Below are positions 54,011 to 64,000 of a DNA stretch of 64,000 nucleotides, one piece after another. The notes under the pieces are model-generated. The model saw only the letters and a program-made list of their open reading frames with translations, had not been told where the DNA came from and ran no database searches. Source of the stretch: Dugong dugon (Eukaryota; Chordata; Mammalia; Sirenia; Dugongidae); contig CM057466.1 in NCBI GenBank assembly GCA_030035585.1, positions 113,772,182 through 113,836,181 of the forward strand, in the 5' to 3' direction. Numbering within the stretch: the stretch's first letter is position 1; every line of letters starts with the position of its first letter. A program made the translations under genes and the position numbers.

Positions 54011-55517
54011 GGTCTGTCTTCAGGCTACATAGAAGCCCAACTGCTTTCTTCCCTGTCTTCCCACAAGAGGTGACCCCAAGAGGACTCTGGAATTATCTCC
54101 CTGCTCACCAATCTTTATCTCAGAATCTGCTTCTAAGGGGATCTAACCTGTGCCCATTTTTCACCATAAAGTTCTCAGGAGAGTCAGGGGAAAAACTGAG
54201 ATTTTTATGCAAATCTAGAAAGCAAACACTGCTTCAAAAGGAAGATGCCAATAGGACAACTTGTTTTCCTGGGTGAGAAAGGGAAGAGGAAAAGGAAAAA
54301 TTAATCAGGATGAATAATCACTGATGCTTTCAGAAAGAGGAGGGGACAGCAGTGACATATCCAGTCTCCACAACAATCTGGTAGGTAAACATAAATTTCA
54401 CCATTTAGTGGGTAAGTAAATAGGCTCGGCCACATTAGTAACCTGCTAAAGTTGTTTTCCAGTAAGCCACAGAGTAGGACTCCAAATAGCAAACCCTTTC
54501 CATTATACAACAGACACTGTCTCCAAGCTCAATAAGTAGTAGAGTGTTACTGTATGGTGTTTAAGCAGTGTGATCTTCATAACTGAGAGTAAGTAAAGAT
54601 AAAGATGGCTAAAAAGGAATTCTTGTATTTTCTATGTGTGCTCTTTGGTGGGGAAAGGGAATTGAATTACTGCATTTTTCTTGCTAACATACACATATTA
54701 TTTTCAAAGCCACTGATGAGTGTGATTACAAAGGGTCTCATTTCTCCCTGTGTAAAGGTTAATGTGGTCAAGCTCCTCTTTCCTGTGTCAGTGAACACTG
54801 AGTACACCACAGATCACCAGGAGCCTGGTATGTAGCAGGACAGGGAATATTCTTGGGAAGGACTAAATGGCCCCTTTAGAACACACCCTAATCTATATAG
54901 AGAGAACCATAAAGGCAGACAATTAGGGAGCCGGGGCATGCAGCTAATGGCAAATAGGGAATTGCTACCAGGGGAAAAGCTTTTAGGCTGACTTCCAAGA
55001 GGCCTCACGGGGCAGTGTTCATTAGCTTCTTAAATTCACCCTTATCTAGGCTCTAATTTTATTAATGCAGAGAACATATCCATTTCTCAGCAGTAGACAA
55101 CAATTCAACACTGATACCTAAAACCAGAATTCCAATATACTTATTTGCAATGAGCCCACATGATCAAGCAGTCTTTCAATATGTTCAAACTACGTGGGAC
55201 GCCATTTCTAATCATGAGTAGAAGCCATTTCAATTTCTTAAAATGAAAACTCACTGTCACAGTAACTAGGAACACTCACAGTTCTTGAATCCCAAAGACC
55301 AGCATCCTTTTGTGGCAGGTAAACCCTTTTAGGGAGTTGCATCGTATTCAGAAAACTTCTTGATAAGCTTAGAAATAGAAAAAATAAAGAGAATTAATTT
55401 AATTGTATGCTGAATGTGTTTACTCAAATTTCAGCTGTCTCCTTTCCTCTTTGGGTTTCCCTAAAATAAAAGGTCACTTGCTCAAATACATTATTAAGGA
55501 CTGTATGTATTACCATG
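54011..55517. other. No gene seen; unique sequence
   Basis: About 1.5 kb, no repeat I can name. The 115-codon frame at 53929-54276 starts in L2 sequence and has no recognised domain. Confidence 0.45.
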
Positions 55518-55690
55518 GGAGCCCTGGTGGCACAGTGGTTAAGCGTTCAGCTGCTAACCAAAAGGTCAACAGTTCAAATCCACCAGCTGCTCCTTGGAAA
55601 CCCTGTGGGGCAGTTATACTCTGTCCTATAGGGTTGCTATGAGTCAGAATCAACTCAGTGACAACAGGTTTGGTTTTTGTTTTTTTGGTA
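55518..55690 (+). mobile_element. AfroSINE, best-preserved full-length copy
   Basis: GAGCCCTGGTGGCACAGTGG, TTAAGCGTTCAGCTGCTAAC, AGTTCAAATCCACCAGCTGC, TCCTTGGAAACCCTGTGGGG, GTTGCTATGAGTCAGAATCA, CAGGTTTGGTTTTTG. GTATTACCAT before and GTATTGCCAC after may be the target duplication. Confidence 0.96.
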
Positions 55691-55984
55691 TTGCCACAAG
55701 TATTGTAGGAGAGACAGAGATGAAAATTTACATTACATAATCTAGAGCATTTCAGTAGTAAAAATCCCAATTAGACTTCTCCAGCCACCCTCCCCGCCGC
55801 CACCCCAGTGACTCTATGGCCAACAGCCACTTTTTTGTTCTGTCTCCCCATGAAATTTCCAAATCTTTTACTCAATTTTCCTACTCCAAAGCTCTTTCCT
55901 GATGCAGATGAAAGTTTCCCACAAGTAATATTTTCTTTTTGCCTAAAGAACTTTTAATTTAACTCTTTTTTACAGTGTGGGTTG
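55691..55984. other. Unassigned sequence
   Basis: Contains a CCCTCCCCGCCGCCACCCCA block at about 55788-55807. May be the edge of the old L1 that follows. Confidence 0.35.
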
Positions 55985-56116
55985 GCTATCAATAGATTCC
56001 ATGTTTTTGATTGACTTGCAAAGTCTATTTTTCCTTCACTGTTGAAAGATAATTTCTGTATATACAGTTCTAGATTGGCAGTTGTTTTTCCAACACTTTA
56101 AATATTTCACTTCATT

Positions 56117-56770
56117 CTCTGTGTGTGTGGTAATTAAAAAAAAAAAATTATTGTGCTTTAGATGAAGGTTTATAGTGTAAATTAGTTTCTTATTCAAAAA
56201 TTTATGCACAAATTGTTTCCTGACATTGGTTGCAATCCCCACATTGTGTCAGTACTCTCCCCCTTTCCCTATCCAACTTGGGTTCCCTGTATCCTTCGTC
56301 CAGTTTTCCTGTCCGTTCTTACCTTCTCGTCTTTGCTTTTGGGCAGGTGTTGCCCATTTGTTCTCGTATATTTGATTGAACTAAGAAGCACATTCCTCAC
56401 GTTTGTTATTGTTTGTTTTATAGGCCTGTCTAATCTTTGGCTGAAAGGTGGACTTCGGGAGTGGCTTCAGTTCTGAGTTAGCAGGGTGTCTGGGGGCCAT
56501 AGCCTCGGGGGTTCTTCCAGTCCCTGTCAGACAAGTAAGTCTGGTCTTTTTTTGTGAATTTGAATTTTGTTCTATATTTTTCTCCCACTCTGTTCGGAAC
56601 TCTCTGTTGTGATTCCTGTCAGAGCAGCCGGTGGTGATTGCCAGGTGCCATCTAGTTCTGGGCTCAGGCTGGTGGAGGCTGTGGTTCATGTGGTCCGTTA
56701 GTCCTTTGGAGTAACATTTTCCTTGTGTCTTTCTTTTTTTTCGTTCTCCTTTGCTCCAGACATTTATTCT
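56117..56770 (-). mobile_element. Younger L1 3' UTR inserted in the old L1, reverse
   Basis: Reverse complement of the same family's 3' UTR at 8230-8770: TAATCTTTGGCTGAAAGGTG, GGCTTCAGTTCTGAGTTAGC, GGTGTCTGGGGGCCATAGCC, GTCTGGTCTTTTTTTGTGAA. Only UTR is present. On the sense strand the terminal run appears as T's (plus strand A12 at 56120-56148), not the expected A's. Confidence 0.85.
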
Positions 56771-57392
56771 CCTCTTGATTGTTTGGTTTCTGATGAGAAG
56801 TCCATTGTAATGTAATTCTTATCCTTATTCTTTTTAAGTAAGGTGTTTTTTTTTTCCCTCTGATTTCTTTCAAGATTTATTTTTGTCTTTGGTTTTTGAC
56901 TGTTTGAATATGATATGCCTAGGTTTTTTTTTTTTTTAATATTTATATTCTTTGGTGTTCTCTAAGCTTCCTGGCTCTATGGTTTGGTGTCTGTCATTAA
57001 TTTTGGAAAGATCTCAGCCATTATTACTTCAAATATTTCTTCAACCCTGTTCTCTTTTTTTTTCTCTTTCTGGTAATCCGCTTATGCATGTATTATACCC
57101 ATTTTACTATCGTGCCACAGTTCTTGGATGTTCTGTTATCTTTTCCCCCATTATTTTTTTCTCTTTTTATTTTAGTTTGGGAAGTTTCTGTTGACCTATA
57201 GTCTTCCATTGTTAATGTCAAGTCTACTGATGAGCCTACCAAAGACATTTTTCATTTGTTCTTAGGTTTTTTATTTCCCACATTTCCATCTGATTCTTTC
57301 TTGTAGTTTTGATCCCTCTACTGGCATTATCCACCTTGTCTTGCTTGCTGTCTACTTTTTCTGTTAGAGCCTTTAATATATCAAACATGTTC

Positions 57393-57725
57393 TTGTTGTT
57401 AGTTGTCACTGAGTTGACTCTGACTCATGGCAACCTCATATGAATAACAGAACGACACATTGCCTGGTCCTGTGCCATCTTCATGATCTTTGATATGTTT
57501 GATCTCATTATTGTGGCTGTTGTGTCAATCCATCTCATGGAGGGTTTCCCTAGTTTTTGCTGATCCTCTACTTTACCAAAGATGATGTACTTTTCTAGCA
57601 ATTGGTTTTTTCTCATTATATGTCCAAAGTAAGCAAGATGAAGTCTCACCATCATCACTTCTAAGGAGCATTACAGTTCTATTTTTCTAAGATTGATTTG
57701 TTTATTCTTCTGGAATCCCATTGTC
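57393..57725 (-). mobile_element. RTE LINE 3' segment in old L1, reverse
   Basis: TTCTTGTTGTTAGTTGTCAC, GGTCCTGTGCCATCTTCATG, TCAATCCATCTCATGGAGGG, CTTTACCAAAGATGATGTAC, CTTCTAAGGAGCATTACAGT, then a decayed ORF end. Confidence 0.92.
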
Positions 57726-57751
57726 TGTATACTATATACTGTATAAAACAT

Positions 57752-57935
57752 ACCAAACCTATTGCTGTCGCATTGATTCCAACTCATAGTGACCCTATAG
57801 GACAGACTATAACTGCCCCATAGGGTTTCTAAGGCTGTAATCTTTATGGAAGCAGACTGCCACATCTTTCTCTTGTGGAGTGGCTGGTGGGTTCGGTTAG
57901 CAGCTGAGTGCTTTAACCACTGCACTACTAGTGGT
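57752..57935 (-). mobile_element. AfroSINE next to RTE in old L1, reverse
   Basis: ACCAAACCTATTGCTGTCGC, TATAACTGCCCCATAGGGTT, ATCTTTATGGAAGCAGACTG, head AACCACTGCACTACTAGTGG. The B-box core is deleted (GGGTTCGGTTAGCAGC). Confidence 0.93.
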
Positions 57936-58690
57936 TATCCTTACATTAAAATAGTTATTTTAAATTGCTTGATGATAATTTCTCTCTCTTTGTCTTACCT
58001 TCATCTGGTTCTGGTGATTGCTTTGCCTTATTTTTGTTTTGACTTGCCATCTTGCCTTGTTTTTTTTTTTTTTTTGAAAGCCAGATATGATGTATCAGGT
58101 AAAAACAACTGAGGTCAATAGGCCTTTCATGTCAGGATTTATGTTAATCTGGCCAGGAGGTGGTCTGTGCTTAATGTTTGAGGTAGCTATAGGTGGTACA
58201 TGTAATGTAGTGCCAATACTGCTAGAAAAATCCTTATCAGCTGTCAGAAGAGAGCTAAGCTCACAGGCTGGGAACAGCTTGCGGGGCTGGTTGGTGTCTG
58301 GGAGCTTCACTGGTGAACAGTTCCCTACACTGATATAAAACTGTGATAACAGTGGCTCACTGTGCCTACACTATTTATGCAAACAATGTAGACTATATTT
58401 AGCACTTCCTTTTTTTCTTTTTTTTCTGGGAATCTGGAACTTTGGTATGTACTAGGTACAGGGTGCCTACACGACCAGCCCGCAAGAAAAACTTTGGGTG
58501 CTGAGTCTCTAATGAGCCTCCCTGGTTGACAATAGTTCACACCTGTCACAACTTGTTGCTGGAGAAATAGAGTGCTGGGAGAAGACTCTTAGATGCCTGC
58601 ACCTGGTTTCCTCTGGACTATATTATCATTCAGGTATATTTGCTCACTGTTTCTGATGGAGGGTTATTCTTCCCAGCCCTTCTGACATAC

Positions 58691-59107
58691 TTGGCCATGT
58701 GATGGCTCAGTCTGTGCCATGTCGGCGGGAGTGGCCTGTGTCACTGCCATGCAAAAGCTTTAAGAGCCAGAGTGTGTTTTGCTATATCTCCATTTCTCTC
58801 TTCTGTAGATCAGGAAAGCTGCATGGATGGGATGCTCTGCAGCATCCCATAGGCCACCCCATGGAACAGAGCAGGAGCTATCCCAGTGGACCTGTTGCAC
58901 AAAGGAGGAATACCCCTATGTGTTGAAAGCCCCAATGTTGAGGGTTTATTTGCTATCCTACCTAATAAAGTACACAGGCTCCTTTATTATTAACATTCCT
59001 GCAGCAAAAAAGAAATCTGTTATTGTGACTTAGAAACTTTTTGGGTGAAAAATCCCCTAATGAGATGAATTTTTTTTTTTTTTTAATTATTCACTTTTGA
59101 GAGCACT
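58691..59107. other. No gene seen; unassigned sequence
   Basis: Could be the far end of the old L1. I see no specific motif. T-run at about 59070-59084. Confidence 0.35.
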
Positions 59108-59124
59108 AGGTATCTTCGAGAAAG

Positions 59125-59327
59125 AAGCCCTGGTGGCACAGAGTTAAGCACTCAGCTGCTAAGCAAAAAGGTCGGTGGCTTGAACCCACCAGCTGCTCCA
59201 TGGGAGAAAGATGTGACAGTCTGCCTCTATAAAGATAACAGCCTTCAAAACTCTATGAGGCAGTTCTACTCTGTCTTATAGGATCGCTATGAGTCGAAAT
59301 TGACTTGACAGCAATGGGTGGTTTAGG
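59125..59327 (+). mobile_element. AfroSINE 1 of a three-SINE cluster, forward
   Basis: GAAGCCCTGGTGGCACAGAG head (one base lost from AGTGG), GGTGGCTTGAACCC B box, GCAGTTCTACTCTGTCTTAT, GCTATGAGTCGAAATTGACT. It is bracketed by AGGTATCTTCGAGAA (59108 on) and AGGTATCTTAGAA (59328-59340). Confidence 0.95.
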
Positions 59328-59340
59328 AGGTATCTTAGAA

Positions 59341-59754
59341 GGAGATTGGTGGCAGAATGGTTAAGCACTCAGCTACTAACCAAAAGTTCAGTGCTTGGAA
59401 CTCACCAGTGGCTCCTTGGGAGAAAAGACCTGGTGATCTACTCCTGTAAAGATTCCAAAACAAAACAAAACCCATTGCTATCGAGTTGATTCTGACTCAT
59501 AGCAACTCTATAGGACAGAGTAGAACTGCCCGATAGGGTTTCCAAGGCTGTAATCCTTATGGAAGCAGATTGCCACATCTTTCTCCTGCGGTGCAGCTAG
59601 TGGGCTCGAACCACCAACCTCTAGGTTAGCAGCAGAGTGCTTAACCACTGCACCACCAGGGCTCCTTAAGGCCTTGGAAACTCTATGGGGTAGCTCTAGT
59701 CTGTCTTTCGGGGTCACTGTGGTCAGAATTGACTCCACGGCACACAACAATGAC
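59341..59754 (+). mobile_element. AfroSINE 2 of the cluster, forward, split
   Basis: Head at 59341-59455 (TGGTGGCAGAATGGTTAAGC, CTCCTTGGGAGAAAAGACCT) and body/tail at 59667-59754 (AAGGCCTTGGAAACTCTATG, CACGGCACACAACAATG). It is bracketed by AGGTATCTTAGAA (59328-59340) and AGGTATTTTAGAA (59755-59767). Confidence 0.94.
59456..59666 (-). mobile_element. AfroSINE 3 of the cluster, nested reverse
   Basis: AAAACCCATTGCTATCGAGT, GATAGGGTTTCCAAGGCTGT, TCTTTCTCCTGCGGTGCAGC, head CACTGCACCACCAGGGCTCC. It interrupts SINE 2 after its CTGTAAAGATT segment. Confidence 0.95.
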
Positions 59755-59767
59755 AGGTATTTTAGAA

Positions 59768-61019
59768 AAGGAACATTAACATTAGAGAAGAAGCTACTAT
59801 GCTGATGAGCAATTAAAGCATTAATTTCAACATGCTCTTTCACACTTTTAAGCATTCGTTCTTTAAACTGCTTTCTTAATGTCACAAAAATAAGTTTGCA
59901 GAAACGTATCTAGATGATACATTTTATGTATTATAATAATCTCTAATGGCTTGTAATTTTTGTCATTTACTTGACTTTTCTCTTTACTGGATTTTTATAA
60001 TGGCCATTACTTAACTCATAAAATGTGCTGTCTTACTTTTTTTTGCATGCTGATTTTTTTTTTTTTTAACTGTACATCATATTGTTCAGAGGCTGAAAGT
60101 GACCCAGGAAAGATGGTGGGGCAAGGAAGGGGTAGGTTCTGTCTCTTCAGGATAATTCCTGGGTGTGTTCTATGCTTCATCCTTCCTCATCTTTGGTATA
60201 TAAAAATATCTTTGATTCTAAATGTGGTTTTGATTCTAGAAATGTTAGCTTTCTGATTTCATTCACTAATACACAATATGTTGTATCATTTCATGGTTTA
60301 CTGTGCTCTTTTCTGGTTGTTGTTCCATGTTATTGTTTAAATAATGGACATTCTTAGTGTTTTTTCCATACTCTACTTAGACAATCAGTAAATCTTTGTT
60401 AAATTAGTGACTGTTGAGTGATGTTTCCATACCTGTCCAGGGTACTACTTCCAGTGGAGGGTGCTCACCCTTGTTATTCTTCTTTAATAAATTTGTATAA
60501 ATCATCTCCATTATTTTATATGTTTGGAGCATTAAATATGAAAACGGTAAAGTTAAAATATTCCACAAAATGTGTCTCCCTCTCAAATATCTCCTGTAAT
60601 TCTTATTTTTGCTTGATGTATATTGCTGCAAATACATTTATTACCACATCTTAATTATTACCTGATAGTAATACTTAATTACTACCTGATAATTTTGCCT
60701 AGTAATTTTGGCCTTATATTCTAGTTAAAGAAATGTAGGTTACTTATTCAAATGTTCAAATGTTTAAAAGTTTGATAATGGTGACTTTTCTTCTCTAAGT
60801 TAGGTTAAAAAATAAAGCCAAATATAAACTAATCATAGGTTTTGGAGCATATCTTTCTTTTACACACACCCATAACAAGAAAACACAGTTTTGAATATAT
60901 TATCCTTTTTAACAACACAAACTTAACTTGAATTTTTATTTAAAAACTTTTCAAAACATATTTGGTCACATTTTCTAAAGGACACTTTACTAAGTATATA
61001 TATATTTATTTATCTGGTC
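59768..61019. other. No gene seen; AT-rich unique sequence
   Basis: About 1.25 kb, AT-rich, T-runs at 60054-60067. A TATATATATATTTATTTATT run near 60996-61015. No repeat family or gene recognised. Confidence 0.45.
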
Positions 61020-61031
61020 TTTTGATGTCAA

Positions 61032-61201
61032 GGGAGTCCTAGTGGCACAGTGGTTAAGAGCTCAGCTGTTAACTAAAATGTCAGCAGTTCAAATCCGCTA
61101 GATGCTCCTTGGAAATCCCATGGGGTAGTTCTACTCTGTCCTATGGGGTCGCTATGAGTTGGAATCGACTCGACAACAACAGGTTTGGCTTTGGTTTTGG
61201 G
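61032..61201 (+). mobile_element. AfroSINE, full length, forward
   Basis: It is flanked by TTTTGATGTCAA (61020-61031) and TTTTGATGTAAA (61202-61213). GAGTCCTAGTGGCACAGTGG, CAGTTCAAATCCGC, GGGGTCGCTATGAGTTGGAA, CAGGTTTGGCTTTGG. Confidence 0.96.
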
Positions 61202-61213
61202 TTTTGATGTAAA

Positions 61214-62595
61214 ACGTTATTTGAGGTCTTATAGAGATCATAAATAACTCAACTACTTGGTGGGTGAAACTCATGTACACAAACACACACTCAGCTCTGT
61301 GATTGATATAATTCTTCTTTCTGCAATCTACAGTAGGCTTACATTGATCACTAATATGTCAACATAACTTTTTCTAGCCATTCCTTTGCCCCTTCAAATT
61401 GGCTGCAACTGAGGGAATCAGACAGGGAGCCACTATATGCCATATGAGATGGAAGCTTTTTCTATAGCATTATGTCTCATTTATTCAGCAAACACTTATG
61501 GATTATCACCTGTAAGCAGACAAAGGCATACACACAGCTTCCAGTATTCATAAAGACATCTTGGAAAGAATGGTATATTCTCAACAAAATGGTGTCATTT
61601 GCTCATTATTTTGAATTTATACCGAGGTGTGTCCTTGGTAGGGTGTGCATGGTCCTCCTAATTTTGAATTGTAATAATAAAATAATTGTGTTACTTATTC
61701 CATGGTGAAGTTCCCCACTTGACCACAAAAAGCACCATTGGAGATTGCCAGTGGTAACCAAGGAAACTCAATTAGGTGGTACCTTTTAATTTTTCATGTT
61801 GTTGAAGTTAGTTTAATGAAAAGGTCAGTCCAAGCCTTTGAAACCAAATGACTCATTTTAGTCTTTCTGACTTCATGGAGACCACTCTCTGCTTGCTTCA
61901 GAAGCACAGCCACTTTGTGGATCAGAGGAAGAGGAAAAGGTAAAACAGATGAGGAAAAGAAATTGAATATTAAGCTGTAACATTAACAGATTTACACCAT
62001 ACACACTTTTATCAGACTTGTTAAATCTCTTGGGCCCCCTGTCCTCCCCTCGCCCATCAGCCTGTCTCTTCACTCCAGCTGCTGCAGGGCGCTCAGTACT
62101 ACAGGTGTGACCTGGCCACACTGCATCTCAGCTCCCCACCAGGTGTGTCACCGCTGGGCCCCTGGGATGCCTCGGGGACCCCCAGTCCTCTGATGGACGT
62201 CTAAACCTGGATGCGCTGAGGGGTCTGTTCCCCATGGGGCAGCCCTTGGCCAGTGGAGGGCCAAGGCTGTGGGTAAATACTCTTCTCTGAGGCCCCTCAG
62301 GTGGCCAAATTGGGGATATGTTCTCACCGCTCCTCAGAGGCTCTGCAACTGCATGAACCTCGATGGAGAGGATCCACTCAGCAGCACCCTCGGGCTGTCT
62401 CTCCTCTGAGCTTCGCTCCTCCTGCTTCCCACTCCTTTCAGGTCTCTGAGAACCCTGTAACCTCCCACTCGTTTAATAGACCAGCCACCGCCCACCCCCA
62501 GGACCTGACCCTATAGCAACAGTCCCAGGTTAGGTATGACTTTCCCCGGGAACATTTCCTGAGCTATTTTAGTAATGTCTCTCTGCCTTAAGGTC
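61214..62595. other. No gene seen; GC-rich 62030-62520, otherwise AT-rich
   Basis: About 1.4 kb. The GC-rich half (CCCCTGTCCTCCCCTCGCCC near 62040) has few CpG, so it is not a CpG island. Frames across it (61873-62121 minus, 62301-62516 plus) match nothing I know. Confidence 0.45.
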
Positions 62596-62609
62596 TTGTA
62601 ACACCCTGT

Positions 62610-62788
62610 TGTTGTGTGCTGTTGAGTCATTTTTGCCTCATGATGACCCTCTGTGACAAAGTAGAACTGTCCCATAGGGTTTCGTAGGCTGTAATCTTTA
62701 TGGGAGCAGATGAACCTCTGGGTGGGTTTGAACCGCTAATCCTTTGGTTAGCAGCCCAGCGCTTAATCACTGTGCCACCAGCGCTCCT
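62610..62788 (-). mobile_element. AfroSINE, full length, reverse
   Basis: It is flanked by TTGTAACACCCTGT at 62596-62609 and 62789-62802, a perfect 14-bp duplication, the cleanest SINE insertion here. TCATGATGACCCTCTGTGAC, CTGTCCCATAGGGTTTCGTA, head CACTGTGCCACCAGCGCTCC. Confidence 0.97.
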
Positions 62789-62802
62789 TTGTAACACCCT
62801 GT

Positions 62803-63031
62803 ACTTCCTCTTTGCACTCATCACAATCCACAGAAACTGGGCCCATGCAGTGAGTCTGCCTTCTCTCCTGCACCACCCAACACAATGCCTGTACTATCAC
62901 AAAGTCAGACCCACAAATTATCTGTCTAGTGAAGAAACAGTCTTGAAATTTTATCCCCTCCCTCTGATCATGCTTACAATAGAGTCATCCTTGAAATTAT
63001 GCCCAGGGTAATCCACCTAAAACTCAAACCT
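62803..63031. other. Unassigned, possibly old L2
   Basis: ACTTCCTCTTTGCACTCATC next to the SINE is loosely L2-like. Not enough to call. Confidence 0.35.
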
Positions 63032-63214
63032 CTCCTTTAACTCATGGTTACCCTATGTCTGTCAGAGTAGAACTGAGCTCCATAGGGTTTTTAATGGCTG
63101 GTTTTTGGAAGTAGATCACCAGGCCTCTCTTGCAAGGTGCCTCTGGGTAGACGCGACCTTCCAACCTTTTGGTTAACAGCTGAGCGTGTTAACCGTTTGC
63201 ACCACCCAGGACTC
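63032..63214 (-). mobile_element. AfroSINE, second subfamily, reverse
   Basis: CTCATGGTTACCCTATGTCT, GTCAGAGTAGAACTGAGCTC, GGCTGGTTTTTGGAAGTAGA, TCTTGCAAGGTGCCTCTGGG, head TTTGCACCACCCAGGACTCC. The tail is lost. Confidence 0.93.
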
Positions 63215-63334
63215 CAGATTGAACATGTTGGTGACCACATTCTACAGCTCTGGGAACAGGGGGGACTCATACACAAACCAGTTAGTAACAACCATTGCTA
63301 CTATCCAGTGTGGTTTGCTGTGTGCCCCTTTTTA

Positions 63335-63505
63335 AAGGGGGGGTTTAAGCATCTTAGCCTGTTTAATCCTCATAACAGCCCTTGTTCTAGGTACTGTATT
63401 ACAATCTCAATTTTAAAGATGAAGAAAACTGAGGGATCGGGAAGTCAAGAAGAGTGAGGGAGGCCTTGTTGCTAGTACATGGCAGAGCTGGGTTTGAAAC
63501 TGGTG
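63335..63505 (-). mobile_element. MIR, long reverse fragment
   Basis: GCCTGTTTAATCCTCATAAC, CTCAATTTTAAAGATGAAGA, AAACTGAGGGATCGGGAAGT, TAGTACATGGCAGAGCTGGG then TTTGAAACTGG follow the reverse MIR core and head closely. Confidence 0.85.
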
Positions 63506-64000
63506 TTTGAAATTGGGTTCAGAGGGTCCCGAGAAAGAGGTGATGTCCTAGGATGGCTTCACTTTATCCTGGGCTGAAAAATGAGAGAATAAAAAACAGG
63601 ATGGTATTCATGACAAAGGCAGATAGAGAAAATTTAAATTCCAGACAAAAAGCATTTCAGATAAGTTTTCAATATTCCCCTTTTGCCAAGAACGGTAGTT
63701 TATATTCCAGAAAAGATAAAAGAATTGCCATCTATTATGTCTTGATGATTTCCCAATAATGAGGTTATGTACTTACAATTTTTGCCTCCTGAGGGCAGAG
63801 GTTTTCAGCCCTGACGGCCTTAAGAACCCTTCCTGGTCTGTGATCCTTTGCCAAACAAACCCAAATTCCATCCTTCTTTTCCAGTTCTAAAGGTTAATAG
63901 CTGGCACATGGAGTCCTATTTTTCAGGGTATATGTTGTAGACATCCGTTAAAACGGAAAAATCTGCCAATATTATGTTGATGATAAAGGCATTTGAAGGG
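63506..64000. other. No gene seen; window end
   Basis: No repeat or gene recognised in the last 500 bases. Confidence 0.4.

Larger units (their letters stand above)
55985..58690 (-). mobile_element. Old L1 carrying three younger insertions
   Basis: Pieces at 55985-56115 (GTTGAAAGATAATTTCTGTA, TTCTAGATTGGCAGTTGTTT), 56780-57392 (TTTCTGATGAGAAGTCCATT, TTTCAAGATTTATTTTTGTC, TTCAAATATTTCTTCAACCC) and 57940-58690 (TTCTGGTGATTGCTTTGCCT, GAAAGCCAGATATGATGTAT, TGTCAGGATTTATGTTAATC) form one T-rich old L1 region. It shares its middle with 32880-33400. No ORF survives. Confidence 0.65.

Noticed and set aside
55518-55600. tRNA-like boxes in AfroSINE heads
   Set aside because: Present in every complete copy and part of the SINE. 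No cloverleaf gene stands alone.
62030-62520. CpG island or promoter
   Set aside because: GC-rich but CpG-poor, and no gene follows.
1-64000. CRISPR array, operons, insertion sequences or other prokaryotic systems
   Set aside because: Repeats are dispersed SINE/LINE copies without regular spacers. The whole window is mammalian in character.

Overview
The window is non-coding nuclear DNA from an afrotherian mammal, most likely a proboscidean (elephant lineage). The diagnostic signal is the dominant repeat. Dozens of copies of a tRNA-derived SINE (AfroSINE type: a GGTGGCACAGTGGTTAAG-like A box, a CAGTTCRAATCC-like B box, a body with CCCTATGGGGCAGTTCTACT) share their 3' segment (TCGCTATGAGTCGGAATCGA) with copies of a BovB-like RTE LINE whose tail is CACCTAACAACAACAAC. 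This SINE/RTE pair is known from Afrotheria. Elephant rather than hyrax or tenrec is inference.

I recognise no exon of a host gene, no functional RNA gene and no CRISPR or bacterial feature. Almost all open frames of 60-200 codons fall in repeats or unique AT-rich DNA and look like chance. The only real coding remains are broken retrotransposon ORFs. These are the C-terminal half of a 5'-truncated L1 ORF2 (about 5990-7790), with a perfect 13-bp target-site duplication around the element, and a 2.7-kb RTE copy (about 42440-45155). The RTE copy still shows endonuclease, reverse-transcriptase and C-terminal blocks but has stops, frameshifts, a large endonuclease gap and a mutated catalytic box.

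Layout. 1-5.65 kb: SINE and RTE fragments, a hAT-type DNA element split by an old L1 tail, an LTR-like element carrying a SINE-in-SINE nest, and a GATA/GACA microsatellite. 5.66-8.8 kb: poly-T and polypyrimidine tracts followed by the L1. 8.8-20.4 kb: MLT1-like LTRs, an ancient unassigned repeat, an RTE composite, MER1/MER5-like hAT elements, MIR and many reverse-strand SINEs. 20.4-25.2 kb: mostly unique DNA. 25.2-34.2 kb: L2, MIR and SINE/RTE nests, plus a 425-bp piggyBac-like element inserted cleanly at TTAA inside an MLT1 LTR. 34.2-42.4 kb: old L1 and MER5 fragments and a 2-kb unique stretch. 42.4-45.2 kb: the long RTE copy. 47.8-48.6 kb: RTE 3' and 5' ends facing opposite ways. 48.6-55.5 kb: mostly unique, with L2 and MLT1 pieces. 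56-58.7 kb: an old L1 interrupted by a younger L1 tail, an RTE and a SINE. 59.1-59.8 kb: three SINEs stacked at one target. 59.8-64 kb: unique DNA, SINEs and a MIR.

The nesting gives a relative clock. MIR, L2, MLT1, hAT and old L1 are always hosts. SINEs and RTE are guests, and they insert into each other in both directions. The best candidates for something undescribed are the piggyBac-like MITE at 31845-32269 and a SINE at 33597-33935 with a tRNA-Gly-like head and an RTE-related body. Family names come from memory of consensus features, without any database search, and boundaries are good to about 5-20 bases unless a duplication is quoted.
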